Below are positions 41,653-52,707 of a stretch of DNA of 64,000 nucleotides, one piece after another. The translations under genes were made by a program, and so were the position numbers. The notes below the pieces were generated by a model. The model saw only the letters and a list, made by a program, of their open reading frames with translations. It made no database searches and was not told the DNA's origin. Within the stretch, counting starts at the first letter, position 1; each line of letters starts with the position of its first letter. Origin of the DNA: Actinomadura rifamycini DSM 43936 (GTDB taxonomy: Bacteria; Actinomycetota; Actinomycetes; Streptosporangiales; Streptosporangiaceae); contig NZ_AULB01000013.1 of NCBI RefSeq assembly GCF_000425065.1, positions 62,001-126,000 on the forward strand. The letters run 5' to 3'.

Positions 41653-42507
41653 ATGGTGAAGCGCGCGCGGTACGCGGAGTACAAGGACAGCTACCCGAAC
41701 TACCGGTTCGAGCTGAGCGACGACGGCATCCTGCTCATGCAGTGCCATACGAACGGCGGCAGCCTCGTGTGGGACTGGAAGTCGCACGACGACATGGCGG
41801 ACGCGTTCGCCGACGTCGCCGGCGACCGGGAGATCAAGCTGCTCATCCACACCGGGACCGGCGAGAACTACAACGCCGACTGGGGGCTGCTGCCGGACGG
41901 CGGGCTGCCGGACCCGCCGGTCTACGACGCGATGCCCGGGACCAGAGGCCTGCACAAGCTGGACGAGAAAGCCTGGTACAACCGCAACCTGCAGTGGAAC
42001 GTCCTCGACGTCGACGTGCCGATGATCAGCGTCGTCAACGGCCCGTGCAACATCCACTCCGAGGTGCCGCTGATGGGCGACATCGTGCTGGCCTCGGAGG
42101 ACGCCTACTTCCAGGACGTCTCGCACTTCCCGCGCGGCCAGGTGCCGGGCGACGGGCAGCACGTCATCTGGAACCACGTCGTCGGCCCGAACCGGGCGCG
42201 CTACCTGCTGCTGACCGGCAAGAAGCTGTCCGCGCGGGAGGCGCTGGAGTGGGGCGCGGTCAACGAGGTGCTGCCGAAGGACCGGGTGCTCGACCGGGCG
42301 TGGGAGCTCGCCCGCGAGCTGGTCAAGCGGCCCCCGCTCGTCCTGCGGTACACGCGGCAGCTCTTCACCCAGAACCTCAAGCGCGCCTACCTGGACGAAC
42401 TGGGCCACGGGCTCGCGCGGGAGACGTACGCCCAGCAGGAGTTCTTCCCGTTCGGCGGCGGGATGGCGCCCCTCGACCGCGCGTGGGACGACCGGCCGTG
42501 GACGTGA
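41653..42507 (+). CDS. 6-oxocamphor-hydrolase-like C-C bond hydrolase (crotonase fold)
   Basis: Protein of 284 residues. From memory of Rhodococcus 6-oxocamphor hydrolase, the match is strong in GSLVW (Trp40) and in the block FQDVSHFPRGQVPGDGQHVI (about 153-172). His135, His158, Asp167 and Glu257 fall in the positions of that enzyme's active-site residues, with a constant +13 offset in the C-terminal part. 6-oxocamphor hydrolase cleaves a cyclic beta-diketone by a retro-Claisen reaction and does not use CoA esters. A similar ring-opening role in this cluster is therefore likely. ATG 41653 follows GAGAGGA. The downstream Rieske gene is about 97 nt away. Confidence 0.88.
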   Translation: MVKRARYAEYKDSYPNYRFELSDDGILLMQCHTNGGSLVWDWKSHDDMADAFADVAGDREIKLLIHTGTGENYNADWGLLPDGGLPDPPVYDAMPGTRGLHKLDEKAWYNRNLQWNVLDVDVPMISVVNGPCNIHSEVPLMGDIVLASEDAYFQDVSHFPRGQVPGDGQHVIWNHVVGPNRARYLLLTGKKLSAREALEWGAVNEVLPKDRVLDRAWELARELVKRPPLVLRYTRQLFTQNLKRAYLDELGHGLARETYAQQEFFPFGGGMAPLDRAWDDRPWT

Positions 42508-42537
42508 CCGCCGGCCCGCCCGGCGCGCGAAAGGAGA

Positions 42538-42548
42538 CAGAAGTCTAT
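42538..42548. promoter_or_regulatory. CAGAAGTCTRT motif, copy 2, in AT-rich spacer
   Basis: CAGAAGTCTAT lies in an unusually AT-rich 97-bp spacer (42508-42604) between the C-C hydrolase and Rieske genes. The surrounding sequence also shows AGAC-N4-GTCT. The spacer probably contains a second promoter for the Rieske gene, and the motif may be the site of the cluster's regulator. Confidence 0.4.
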
Positions 42549-42604
42549 TCTAAAGACAAAAAACTGATTACTATCGGCCTCATGCCAAGGCAAGGAGACG
42601 GGTG

Positions 42605-43906
42605 ATGACGGAGCTGCAACAGCGCCTGGCCACGGGGAAGGGCAAGTTCACGCCGCTGTACGACGACCTCGACACCGGGCCGGTCGACTACGAGGACTCG
42701 ATCTCGCCGGAGTTCTTCGAGGCCGAGCGGGAGGCCGTGTTCCGGCGGTCGTGGCTGTACGTCGGGCGGTCCGAGCGGCTCCCGCGCCCGGGCACGTTCT
42801 TCACCCGCGAGCTGAACGGCCTGGCGTCGATCGTCGTCGCGCGCCGCAAGGACGGCGCCGTCAACGCCTTCCACAACGTGTGCGCCCACCGCGGCAACAA
42901 GGTCGTCTGGCAGGAGCACCCGCAGGAGGAGTCGAAGGGCTCGTGCCGCGAGTTCTCCTGCAAGTACCACGGCTGGCGGTACGGGCTGGACGGCCGCGTC
43001 ACGCACGTCACGAACGAGGAGGAGTTCTTCGGCCTCGACAAGGACGCGCTGCGGATGCCGCCGGTCCACTGCGAGGAGTTCGCCGGGTTCGTCTTCGTGA
43101 ACCTCGCGCCCGACCCCGTCCCGCTGCGCGCCTACCTCGGCGACCGCCTCCGCGAACTCGAGGCGTACCCGTTCCACGAGATGACGCAGCACTACGGGTT
43201 CTCCGCGCCGATCCGCGGCAACTGGAAGCTCGCCGTCGACTCCGTCTGCGAGTGGTACCACCCGCCGTACGTCCACGCGCGGTTCATCGACAAGGACGTC
43301 GCCAAGGCGGAGAAGATGGTCCCGCCGCCGGACTCCTACCACTACGACCTGTTCACGCCGCACATGCTGACGTCCGTGCCCGGCCCGCCGCCGCTCCCGC
43401 CGCGCGAGCCCGGGACGGCCGGGCCCGCGGCGCGCGACCAGAAGTGGGTGTACCGCCTGTTCCGGGCGGGCCTGTTCGGTCCCGACGACGTGCCCGACCT
43501 CGGCCCGCTCCCCGGGTTCCTCAACGCCGGGAACATCAGGTCGTGGGGCAACGACCAGTTCTGGCTGTTCCCCAACCTGTCGGTGCAGATCTGGGCCCGC
43601 GGGTTCTACATCACCTACACGTACTGGCCGGAGGCCGTCGACCGGCACACCTACGACATCGACCTCTACTTCGTCCCGCCGAAGAACGCCCAGGAGCGGC
43701 TGGCGCAGGAACTCGTCGTCGACAGCACGATCGAGTTCGCCATGCAGGACGTGAACACCATCGAGGCGACGCAGCAGGGGCTGTCGACCCGCGCCAACCA
43801 GCGGTTCCACCTGAGCGACCAGGAACTGCTCATCCGCAAGTTCCACAAGACCGTCCGCGACACCGTCGCCGCCCACGGGGCCCGCGACGCGGAGGAGGGC
43901 CGATGA
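42605..43906 (+). CDS. Rieske non-heme iron ring-hydroxylating oxygenase, alpha subunit
   Basis: Oxygenase of 433 residues. The Rieske 2Fe-2S site is CAH (Cys93, His95) and CKYH (Cys119, His122); the gap between the pairs is about six residues longer than in naphthalene dioxygenase. The catalytic iron site is EWYHPPYVH (two His), with an Asp in FAMQDVNTIEATQQGL. A Glu takes the place of the usual bridging Asp before the iron histidines. ATG 42605 follows AAGGAGACGG. No beta subunit or reductase gene is nearby, so electrons must come from elsewhere. The product would be a hydroxylated ring substrate. Confidence 0.93.
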   Translation: MTELQQRLATGKGKFTPLYDDLDTGPVDYEDSISPEFFEAEREAVFRRSWLYVGRSERLPRPGTFFTRELNGLASIVVARRKDGAVNAFHNVCAHRGNKVVWQEHPQEESKGSCREFSCKYHGWRYGLDGRVTHVTNEEEFFGLDKDALRMPPVHCEEFAGFVFVNLAPDPVPLRAYLGDRLRELEAYPFHEMTQHYGFSAPIRGNWKLAVDSVCEWYHPPYVHARFIDKDVAKAEKMVPPPDSYHYDLFTPHMLTSVPGPPPLPPREPGTAGPAARDQKWVYRLFRAGLFGPDDVPDLGPLPGFLNAGNIRSWGNDQFWLFPNLSVQIWARGFYITYTYWPEAVDRHTYDIDLYFVPPKNAQERLAQELVVDSTIEFAMQDVNTIEATQQGLSTRANQRFHLSDQELLIRKFHKTVRDTVAAHGARDAEEGR

Positions 43907-44262
43907 CGACCGCGACGTCCGCCGGAGCCGGCGCCCGCACCCTGCCCGAGCGGTTCGCCGACCTCGAACGGTGGGTCGCCGACTGGGCGCGCCCCACCCG
44001 GCAGGAGCGCTACGACATGCGCCTGTCGAAGAAGTACGACGAGCTGGAGGAGTTCTACGACGCGATCGCCCCGCGCGCCGAGGAGGCCGTCGAGTACCTC
44101 AACGGCCGCGACCTCGACGACCTCGCGGACGACGACGCCCGCCTGCTGCAGCTCCTCTACTCGATGATCCTCGTCTCGTACGCGGTCAACGTGTTCATGC
44201 AGCCGCGCATCCCGGACTCGGGTGCCGCGTTCTTCGACACGACCGCCGAACCGGCCGTCTGA
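43903..44262 (+). CDS. Small helical protein coupled to Rieske oxygenase
   Basis: Protein of 119 residues, acidic and predicted all-helical, starting at an ATG that overlaps the Rieske stop (ATGA). Central segments: DLERWVADWARPTRQERYDM, KKYDELEEFYDAIAPRAEEA, and LLQLLYSMILVSYAVNVFMQ. I do not recognise a family; it is not a ferredoxin and has no cysteines. The tight coupling suggests a subunit or stabiliser of the oxygenase in place of the classical beta subunit, which has a different fold and length. Confidence 0.8.
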   Translation: MTTATSAGAGARTLPERFADLERWVADWARPTRQERYDMRLSKKYDELEEFYDAIAPRAEEAVEYLNGRDLDDLADDDARLLQLLYSMILVSYAVNVFMQPRIPDSGAAFFDTTAEPAV

Positions 44263-44274
44263 CCGGGGCCGCTC

Positions 44275-45063
44275 ATGTCGATCACCGAAACATCACCCGG
44301 GCCCGGCGGCGGCGGGGCGCGCGTCGCCGTCGTCACCGGCGGGGGCTCCGGCATGGGGCGGGCCATCGTGCACCGGCTCGCGCGGGACGGCCTCGCCGTC
44401 GCGGTCCTCGACATCGACGCGGCGAACGCGGAGCGGGCCGCCGCGGAGGTGCGGGAGCGCGGCGGCACGGCGCTCGCGGTCGGCGGCGCCGACGTCGCCG
44501 ACCGGGCCCGCGTGGACGCGGCGGTCCGGCGCGTCCGCGCGGAGCTCGGCCCGGTGCTCGTCCTCGTGAACAACGCCGGGATCACCGCCTTCCGCGAGTT
44601 CCCGTCGATCACGGAGGAGAAGTGGCGCCGCGTCATGGCGGTGAACCTCGACGGCCCGTTCCACTGCACGCAGGCGGTGCTGCCCGACATGCTCGCCGCC
44701 GGGTGGGGCCGGATCGTGAACATCTCGTCGTCCAGCGCGCAGGGCGGGCAGGAGTACATGGCCCACTACGTGGCGTCGAAGGCGGGGCTGATCGGGCTCA
44801 CCAAGTCGCTCGCGCTGGAGTTCGGCCCGCGCGGGATCACCGTCAACACGATCCCGCCCGGGTTCATCGACACGCCGATGCTGCGGGAGTCGGAGCGGCG
44901 CGGCATGTTCGGCGGCACCGTCGACGACCACGCGCGGCGCACGCCCGTCCGGCGGCCCGGCACGCCGGAGGACATCGCGGCCGCGTGCGCGTTCCTGGTG
45001 TCCGAGGAGGCGGGGTACGTCACCGGCCAGGTCATCGGCGTGAACGGCGGGCGCAACACCTGA
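44275..45063 (+). CDS. SDR family oxidoreductase
   Basis: Short-chain dehydrogenase of 262 residues with full motifs: TGGGSGMG cofactor loop (about 21-28), LDID acidic pair favouring NAD(H), NNAG, catalytic Ser in ISSSSAQGG, YVASK (Tyr and Lys), and GYVTGQVIGVNGG at the end. It follows the Rieske pair closely and would oxidise a ring alcohol or diol to the ketone needed by the C-C hydrolase. Confidence 0.93.
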   Translation: MSITETSPGPGGGGARVAVVTGGGSGMGRAIVHRLARDGLAVAVLDIDAANAERAAAEVRERGGTALAVGGADVADRARVDAAVRRVRAELGPVLVLVNNAGITAFREFPSITEEKWRRVMAVNLDGPFHCTQAVLPDMLAAGWGRIVNISSSSAQGGQEYMAHYVASKAGLIGLTKSLALEFGPRGITVNTIPPGFIDTPMLRESERRGMFGGTVDDHARRTPVRRPGTPEDIAAACAFLVSEEAGYVTGQVIGVNGGRNT

Positions 45064-45106
45064 TGGACGCACCGGTGCGCCGGGCCCGCGCGGATAGCCT
45101 TCCCGC

Positions 45107-46063
45107 GTGATGGATGCCCAGATGGAGACCGCCGGCGGGACCGCCGCCGAAGCGGTCCTGGAGACCGGGGCCGAGACCGCCGTCGACCTGCCGCGCGTCC
45201 AGGTCGGGTCGAACCCGCAGCACCTCGTCCTCGGGCTCTTCATGGACTACTGGCCCGACCGCGAGGAGTACCTGCCGTCCGCGGCGATGGTCGAGCTGCT
45301 CACCGAGTTCGACAACACGGCGCCGAGCGCGCGCGCCGCGATCGCGCGCCTCGCCCGGCGGAACGTCCTGGAGGCGGCCAAGAAGGGGCGCCGGACGTAC
45401 TACCGGCTGACGGCGACCGCGGCGGGCTCGCTCGGCCGGGTGCAGGAGCGGGTGGTGCGGTTCCGCGCCGAGGAGCGGCCGTGGGACGGGGCGTGGACGA
45501 CCGTCATGTTCTCCGTGCCCGAGGAGCGGCGCGACCTGCGGCACGTCGCGCGGACGCGGCTGCGCTACCTCGGCTACGCCCCGCTCTACGACAACGTGTG
45601 GGTGTCGCCGCGCGCCGACCGCGACCAGACCGTCGAGCTGTTCGAGAGCGTCGGGGTGGCGGACGCGACGGTCCTGCGCGCGGAGGTGACGTACGCGGCG
45701 GGCGGCGGCGACCCGCTGTCGGCGTGGGACGTCGACGCGATCGGCGCCCGCTACGCGGAGTACATCGCGGCGTTCGCGCCGCTGCTGGAGCGGGTCGAGC
45801 ACGGCCGGGTGGGGGCGGCGGAGGCGCTCGTGGCCCGCACGGAGGTCAAGGAGAGCTGGCGCGACCTGCTGAGCGTCGACCCCGAGCTGCCCGCGGACCT
45901 GCTGCCGCCCGGCTGGCCGGGGCGCCGGGCGCGGCGGATCTTCGCGGGCGTCTACGACGGGCTGGGGCCGCTCGCCGAGGCGCGCGTCCGGCAGCTCATC
46001 GCCAAGCACGACCCGGAGCTCGCGCGCAGGGCGCGGCACCGGACCACCGCCACGGGAACGTAG
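45107..46063 (+). CDS. PaaX-family transcriptional regulator
   Basis: Regulator of 318 residues: N-terminal winged helix (PSARAAIARLARRNVLEAAKKGRRTYYRLT, key part ARRNVLEAAKKGRRTYYRLT at about 84-103), a middle PaaX domain (WDGAWTTVMFSVPEERRDLR), and a C-terminal domain ending in ARVRQLIAKHDPELARRA. PaaX represses phenylacetate catabolism in E. coli and binds a CoA thioester; here it probably controls the surrounding ring-degradation genes. TAGCCT at 45095-45100 lies 6 nt before GTG 45107, suggesting a leaderless transcript. ATG 45110 is the alternative start. Confidence 0.9.
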   Translation: MMDAQMETAGGTAAEAVLETGAETAVDLPRVQVGSNPQHLVLGLFMDYWPDREEYLPSAAMVELLTEFDNTAPSARAAIARLARRNVLEAAKKGRRTYYRLTATAAGSLGRVQERVVRFRAEERPWDGAWTTVMFSVPEERRDLRHVARTRLRYLGYAPLYDNVWVSPRADRDQTVELFESVGVADATVLRAEVTYAAGGGDPLSAWDVDAIGARYAEYIAAFAPLLERVEHGRVGAAEALVARTEVKESWRDLLSVDPELPADLLPPGWPGRRARRIFAGVYDGLGPLAEARVRQLIAKHDPELARRARHRTTATGT

Positions 46064-46082
46064 GGACGAAGGGGAGGGCGCC

Positions 46083-46841
46083 ATGGAGTCCGGACACGAG
46101 CGGCTCGCCGGGAAGGTCGCGATCGTCACCGGGGCGGGCGCGGGGATCGGGCGGTCCATGGCGGCCCTGTTCGCCGCGCACGGCGCGCGGGTCGTGTGCG
46201 CGGACCGCAGCGGCCGGCAGGACGACGTCGCGGCCGAGATCGGTGCTGCTGCCGCCGCCGTGCACTGCGACGTGGCGCGGGCGGACGACGTCCGGGCGAT
46301 GGTCGCCGCCGCGGAGGAGCGGTTCGGGCGGCTGGACGTGCTGTGCAACAACGCGGGGTTCGGCGGCCCGCGCAGGCCGGTCACCGAGCAGGACGAGAGC
46401 ACGTTCGACGACGTCGTGGCGGTGAACCTCAAGGGCGTGTTCCTCGGCATGAAGTACGGCATCGCCGCGATGCTGCGGTCGGGCGGCGGCTCGGTCGTGA
46501 ACACGGCCTCCGCCGCCGGCCTCGTGGGCTGGAAGAACCACTCCGTCTACGCGGCGGCCAAGGGCGGGGTCGTCCAGATGACGAAGAGCGCGGCGCTGGA
46601 CCACGCGGAGGACGGCATCCGGGTGAACGCGATATGCCCGGGCCTGACGTGGACCGACCTCGCGGGGGCCTCCGCGGAGCGCCCGGCGCCGCCGCCGGAC
46701 GCGAAGATGCCGCTGCAGCCGATGAACCGCTGGGGGCTGGCGTCCGAACTCGCCGCCGCCGCGCTGTTCCTCGCGTCCGACGAGTCGTCGTTCGTCACGG
46801 GCGCCGCCCTCCCGGTGGACGGCGGCTACGTGGCGCGCTGA
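46083..46841 (+). CDS. SDR family oxidoreductase
   Basis: Short-chain dehydrogenase of 252 residues: cofactor loop TGAGAGIG (about 16-23), CNNAG, catalytic Ser in NTASAAGLVG, YAAAK, and a C-terminal FVTGAALPVDGGYVAR. Strong GGGGAGGG ribosome site. It follows the PaaX gene by 19 nt and may act on another alcohol/ketone step of the same pathway. Confidence 0.93.
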   Translation: MESGHERLAGKVAIVTGAGAGIGRSMAALFAAHGARVVCADRSGRQDDVAAEIGAAAAAVHCDVARADDVRAMVAAAEERFGRLDVLCNNAGFGGPRRPVTEQDESTFDDVVAVNLKGVFLGMKYGIAAMLRSGGGSVVNTASAAGLVGWKNHSVYAAAKGGVVQMTKSAALDHAEDGIRVNAICPGLTWTDLAGASAERPAPPPDAKMPLQPMNRWGLASELAAAALFLASDESSFVTGAALPVDGGYVAR

Positions 46842-46871
46842 ACGATCGCCGGGAATCCCGGACGAACGGAC

Positions 46872-46899
46872 AGCCCCCATTTTTCGGGTGTTTGGGGCT
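46872..46899. terminator. Possible terminator after SDR gene
   Basis: AGCCCC (46872-46877) and GGGGCT (46894-46899) can form a short stem after the SDR stop. The loop is long and no T-run follows, so strength is doubtful. Further along the 226-bp gap to 47068, CCGAATAC and GTATCGG (about 46917-46937) form another imperfect inverted repeat. No CIRCE or HAIR heat-shock element is visible before the Hsp70 operon. Confidence 0.35.
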
Positions 46900-47067
46900 T
46901 ATGGGAAATATGGGACCCGAATACGGTTCTGTATCGGTCCTTTCCTGGCCGAATCCGGTCAGGGTCCGAGAACGGCCGGGAGAGTAGGTAAATCGACCTA
47001 GACAGTCCCTCTTCGGCGCGACGAAAATCGCACTCCGGATCAGCCGTGATCGGGAGGAACGCACCGG

Positions 47068-47687
47068 ATGGGACGCTTCGTCGGGGGAAGCCGGGGCGCG
47101 CTCCGGCAATGGCGGTACCCCCCGGAATTCCGGATCGCGGCGCCCGCGTGGCCCGCCGACGCGCTCGCCGCGCTCACCGAGTCGGCGCGCCTGGAGGCCG
47201 CCGCCGCGGAGCCGCCCCCGCCACCGCCGGCCGCCGACACCGTCACCGACACCGTCACCGACGTGCCCGCCCCGGCCGCCCCCGGGCCCGCCGGACCCGC
47301 GGAGCCCGCCGGGCTGGGCGGACGGTCGCTCGCGGACGTGGCGACGAGCCTGTGGCGGCTGCGCGCGCGCATCGAGCGGATGGACGACCCGCCGCGCGCG
47401 CTCGTCCGGCACCTGGAGTCCGCCTGGGACGCCTTCGCCGACGCGGGGGTCGAGATCAAGGACCACGCGGGCGAGCCGTTCGACCACGGGCTCGCGATGT
47501 CCGTGGCGGCCTACCAGCCCACCCCGGGGCTGCACCGGGAGCAGATCATCGAGACCGTGCGGCCGGGCGTCTACCTCGACGACCGCTCGATCCAGATGGC
47601 GGAGGTCATCGTGGGCACCCCGGAACGGACCGAGGAACCGGGCGCCGCCGGACCGGCCTCCGGAGCGATGGAGGAGACGCGCGGACG

Positions 47688-47691
<4 letters not shown>
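47068..47691 (+). CDS. GrpE-like nucleotide exchange factor
   Basis: Protein of 207 residues. The N-terminus is specific to this protein (a Trp/Pro-rich start, then a Pro/Ala/Thr-Val-rich linker with TVTDTVTD). The second half resembles the GrpE C-terminal wing: GVEIKDHAGEPFDHGLAMSV followed by RPGVYLDDRSIQMAEVIVG. The long dimerising coiled coil of housekeeping GrpE is short here. It overlaps the Hsp70-like gene by 4 nt and should act as its exchange factor. GGGAGGAA precedes the ATG. Not the housekeeping grpE, which is longer and sits with dnaK/dnaJ. Confidence 0.82.
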
Positions 47692-50173
<2,482 letters not shown>

Positions 50174-50177
<4 letters not shown>

Positions 50178-51097
50178 GCGGCCCCGCGCGCGCACCGGAC
50201 CCGGCGTCGCCGCCCGCGCCGCCGTCCGCGTCCTTCGCGGCGCGGGAGGCGGCGCTCGCCCAGGCCCGCGTCCTCGCCCGCGCCGGACGGTACGCGGAGG
50301 CCGCGGCGCTGCTCGACGGCGAGCACGGCGCGGACGTCCTCGACCTGCGGGCCCGCATGTACGCGCAGCAGGGCCGGCTGGACGACGCCGACCGCTGCTG
50401 GGCCGAGGCCGCCGCGCTGTCCCCGGGCGACGCCGGCGCCGCCCGGGGCCGCGCCCGGATCGCCGAGCTGCGCGCGCGGTCGGCCGCCACCGGCCCCGGC
50501 CGGGCGCTCACCGCGCGCGTCCTGCTCCGCGCGGGCGGCGCGGCCGCGGCGCTGCTCGCGCTCGTCCTGCTCGCCGCGCTCTGGGCGGACGACGACGCGC
50601 CCGCGGCCCTCCCGGCCGCCCCGGCGCCCGCGGCGTCGGCGCCGGCCGCGCCGCCGGCGTCCGCCGACCCGCTCACCGGGCTGGACCTGGACGTCCCCGG
50701 GGTGCGGGCGGAACGCCGCGCCGGGGAGATCGCGGTCACCTTCGACCGCGGCCTGTTCGGCGCGGGCGCGGAGCTCACCCCGGACGGACGGGCGGCGCTC
50801 GCCGCGCTCGGCGAGCGGCTGCGCCCGCACGCCGGGCGGCTCGCGGTCGCGGTCGTCGGCCACACCGACCGCACGGCCGTCCGTCCCGGCGGCGAGTACG
50901 CGAGCAACGTCGAGATCGGGATGATGCGGGCCACGGTCGCCCGGGAGGCGCTGCGCGCGTCCGCGGGGATCCCCACGGCCCGGTTCACGCTGTCGACGCT
51001 CGCCGGCCTGGACCCGCCGCACGGCGGCGACGCGGTCCCCGGCGACCCCCGCGACCGCACGGTCAGCCTGCGCGTTTCCGCAGTGGAGGGACGATGA
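50174..51097 (+). CDS. TPR / transmembrane / OmpA-like domain protein
   Basis: Protein of 307 residues. The cytoplasmic N-terminus (about 20-95) contains tetratricopeptide-like helices (ARVLARAGRYAEAAALLDG, ARMYAQQGRLDDADRCWAEA). A single membrane segment follows at about 118-138 (AAALLALVLLAALWA), then an Ala/Pro linker. The outside part (about 175-305) matches the OmpA/MotB peptidoglycan-binding fold: GAELTPDGRAALAALGERL, VVGHTDRTAV, and a C-terminal DRTVSLRV. It could anchor an Hsp70 complex at the membrane and connect it to the wall. Starts and stops overlap its neighbours by 4 nt. Confidence 0.82.
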
Positions 51098-52677
51098 GCA
51101 CGCGGGACCGGAACGCGGCGGCGTTCTTCGCGAACGCCGGAACCGACCTGTACCGGCGCAACGCGTTCCGGGTCGCCGGCCTCTCCGTCCACGCGACGGC
51201 CCGCGACATCCGGCGCCGCGCGGAGGAGCTGCGGGTCAAGGCCCGGCTCGGCGCGGGCGCGGGCGGCGCCCCGGGACCGCTGCCGCTCCGCCCGCCGCCC
51301 GAACCGGACGCCGTCCAGGAGGCGCTGCAGCGGCTGCGCGACCCGGTCCGCCGCCTCGAGGACGAGCTGTTCTGGTTCTGGCCCGCGCACAACGCGGCCG
51401 TCGAGGGCGCCCGCGACGAGGCCCTCGACGCCCTGCGGGATGGGCGCCCGCACGACGCCGAACGGCTGTGGGCCGACCCCGCGCCCGGCCGCGCCGCCGC
51501 CGTCGCCGCGCACAACCTCGCCGTCCTCGCCCACGCCCAGGCCCTCGACGGCTACCTCGACGCCGACACCGCCGCAGACGGTCCCGGCGGCCGCGACCTG
51601 TGGAAACCGGCGCTGCGGCACTGGCGGACCGTCCTCGACACCGACGCGTTCTGGGACCTGGTCGCCGCCCGCGCCCGCGCCGCCGACGACCCGCGCCTCG
51701 GCCCCGGCACGGCCGGCGAGCTGCGTGAACGGCTGCCCGCCGTGCTGCTGCGGATCGCCGCCGAGGCCGCCGTCGGGACGTCCCTGGGCGGCGACGCGAA
51801 GGGCGGGGTCGCGCTCGCCGGGGTGATCCGCACGTCCGGGTTCGACGAGGCGGCCGTCGACACCGCGTTCCGCGCGGCGGCCGCGCCCGAGCTGAACCGG
51901 CTCCGGGCGCTCGGGGATTCCGCGCTCGACCGCGCCCGGACGTCCCCGGACACCGCCCGCGACGAGGCCGTCCACATCCTCGACCACTCCCGTGCCGCGC
52001 TGGAGGCGCTCGGCGAGATCCTCACCCCGGCCCACCCGCTGCTGGAGGGCGTCCGGGACGAGATCGCCGAACGCGTCCAGCAGTGCACGGTGCTGTACGG
52101 CAACACGACCAAGGACTGGGCGACGGCCGAGGAGATCCTCGAACGCGCCGAGCCCGTCGCCGCGACGGTGACCGTCCGGTCCCGGATCCGCGCGAACATC
52201 GAGACCGTCGGCGAGAACCGGCTCTACGCGACCTGCTGGTTCTGCCGGGAGAACCCCGCCGACGACGACGCGACGTACGAGAAGCGGATGCACGGCGACG
52301 TCCAGCAGCAGGTCGTCGGCTACTACCCGGCGCGCCAGATCCAGACCACCTGGCGGAAGCTGACCGCCCGGGTGCCGCGCTGCGCCGCCTGCGCCGCCGC
52401 GCACCGGTCCCGCGGCCGGAACGTGACGGGCTTCGGCTGCCTCGGCACCGCCGGGACGCTCGCCCTCGGCATCGCGCTGATCGTCGCGGGCGCGCCGCCC
52501 GTCCTGCCGTTCCTGCTGATCTTCGCGGCCGTCATCGGCTTCTTCGTCGTCATGGCCTCCGGGAACGTCGACGGCCTGCCGAAGAAGGCGCACGCGACGC
52601 TGGGCGACTGGCCGCCGATCAGGGAGCAGCTCGACGCGGGCTGGGCGTTCGGCGAGAAACCCCCGACCGCGGGCTGA
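51094..52677 (+). CDS. J-like, zinc-ribbon membrane protein, unknown function
   Basis: Protein of 527 residues. The N-terminus RRNAFRVAGLSVHATARDIR (about 21-40) resembles the first helices of a J-domain or similar helical adaptor, but no HPD tripeptide is present. A long helical repeat-like region follows (about 70-370). Two CxxC pairs, CWFC (about 380-383) and CAAC (430-433), could bind zinc. Two C-terminal hydrophobic segments (about 450-490) would insert in the membrane. It is coupled to the TPR/OmpA gene. I do not know a named family. Its place in the operon suggests the J-like partner or client adaptor of the Hsp70. Confidence 0.75.
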   Translation: MSTRDRNAAAFFANAGTDLYRRNAFRVAGLSVHATARDIRRRAEELRVKARLGAGAGGAPGPLPLRPPPEPDAVQEALQRLRDPVRRLEDELFWFWPAHNAAVEGARDEALDALRDGRPHDAERLWADPAPGRAAAVAAHNLAVLAHAQALDGYLDADTAADGPGGRDLWKPALRHWRTVLDTDAFWDLVAARARAADDPRLGPGTAGELRERLPAVLLRIAAEAAVGTSLGGDAKGGVALAGVIRTSGFDEAAVDTAFRAAAAPELNRLRALGDSALDRARTSPDTARDEAVHILDHSRAALEALGEILTPAHPLLEGVRDEIAERVQQCTVLYGNTTKDWATAEEILERAEPVAATVTVRSRIRANIETVGENRLYATCWFCRENPADDDATYEKRMHGDVQQQVVGYYPARQIQTTWRKLTARVPRCAACAAAHRSRGRNVTGFGCLGTAGTLALGIALIVAGAPPVLPFLLIFAAVIGFFVVMASGNVDGLPKKAHATLGDWPPIREQLDAGWAFGEKPPTAG

Positions 52678-52707
52678 CCGGTCCGGCCGCTCAGGGGCGC
52701 CGGGCGG

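Noticed and set aside
46842..47067. Search for CIRCE or HAIR heat-shock elements before the Hsp70 operon
   Set aside because: No TTAGCACTC-type or CTTGAGT-N7-ACTCAAG-type inverted repeat is visible, so I do not claim HrcA or HspR control.
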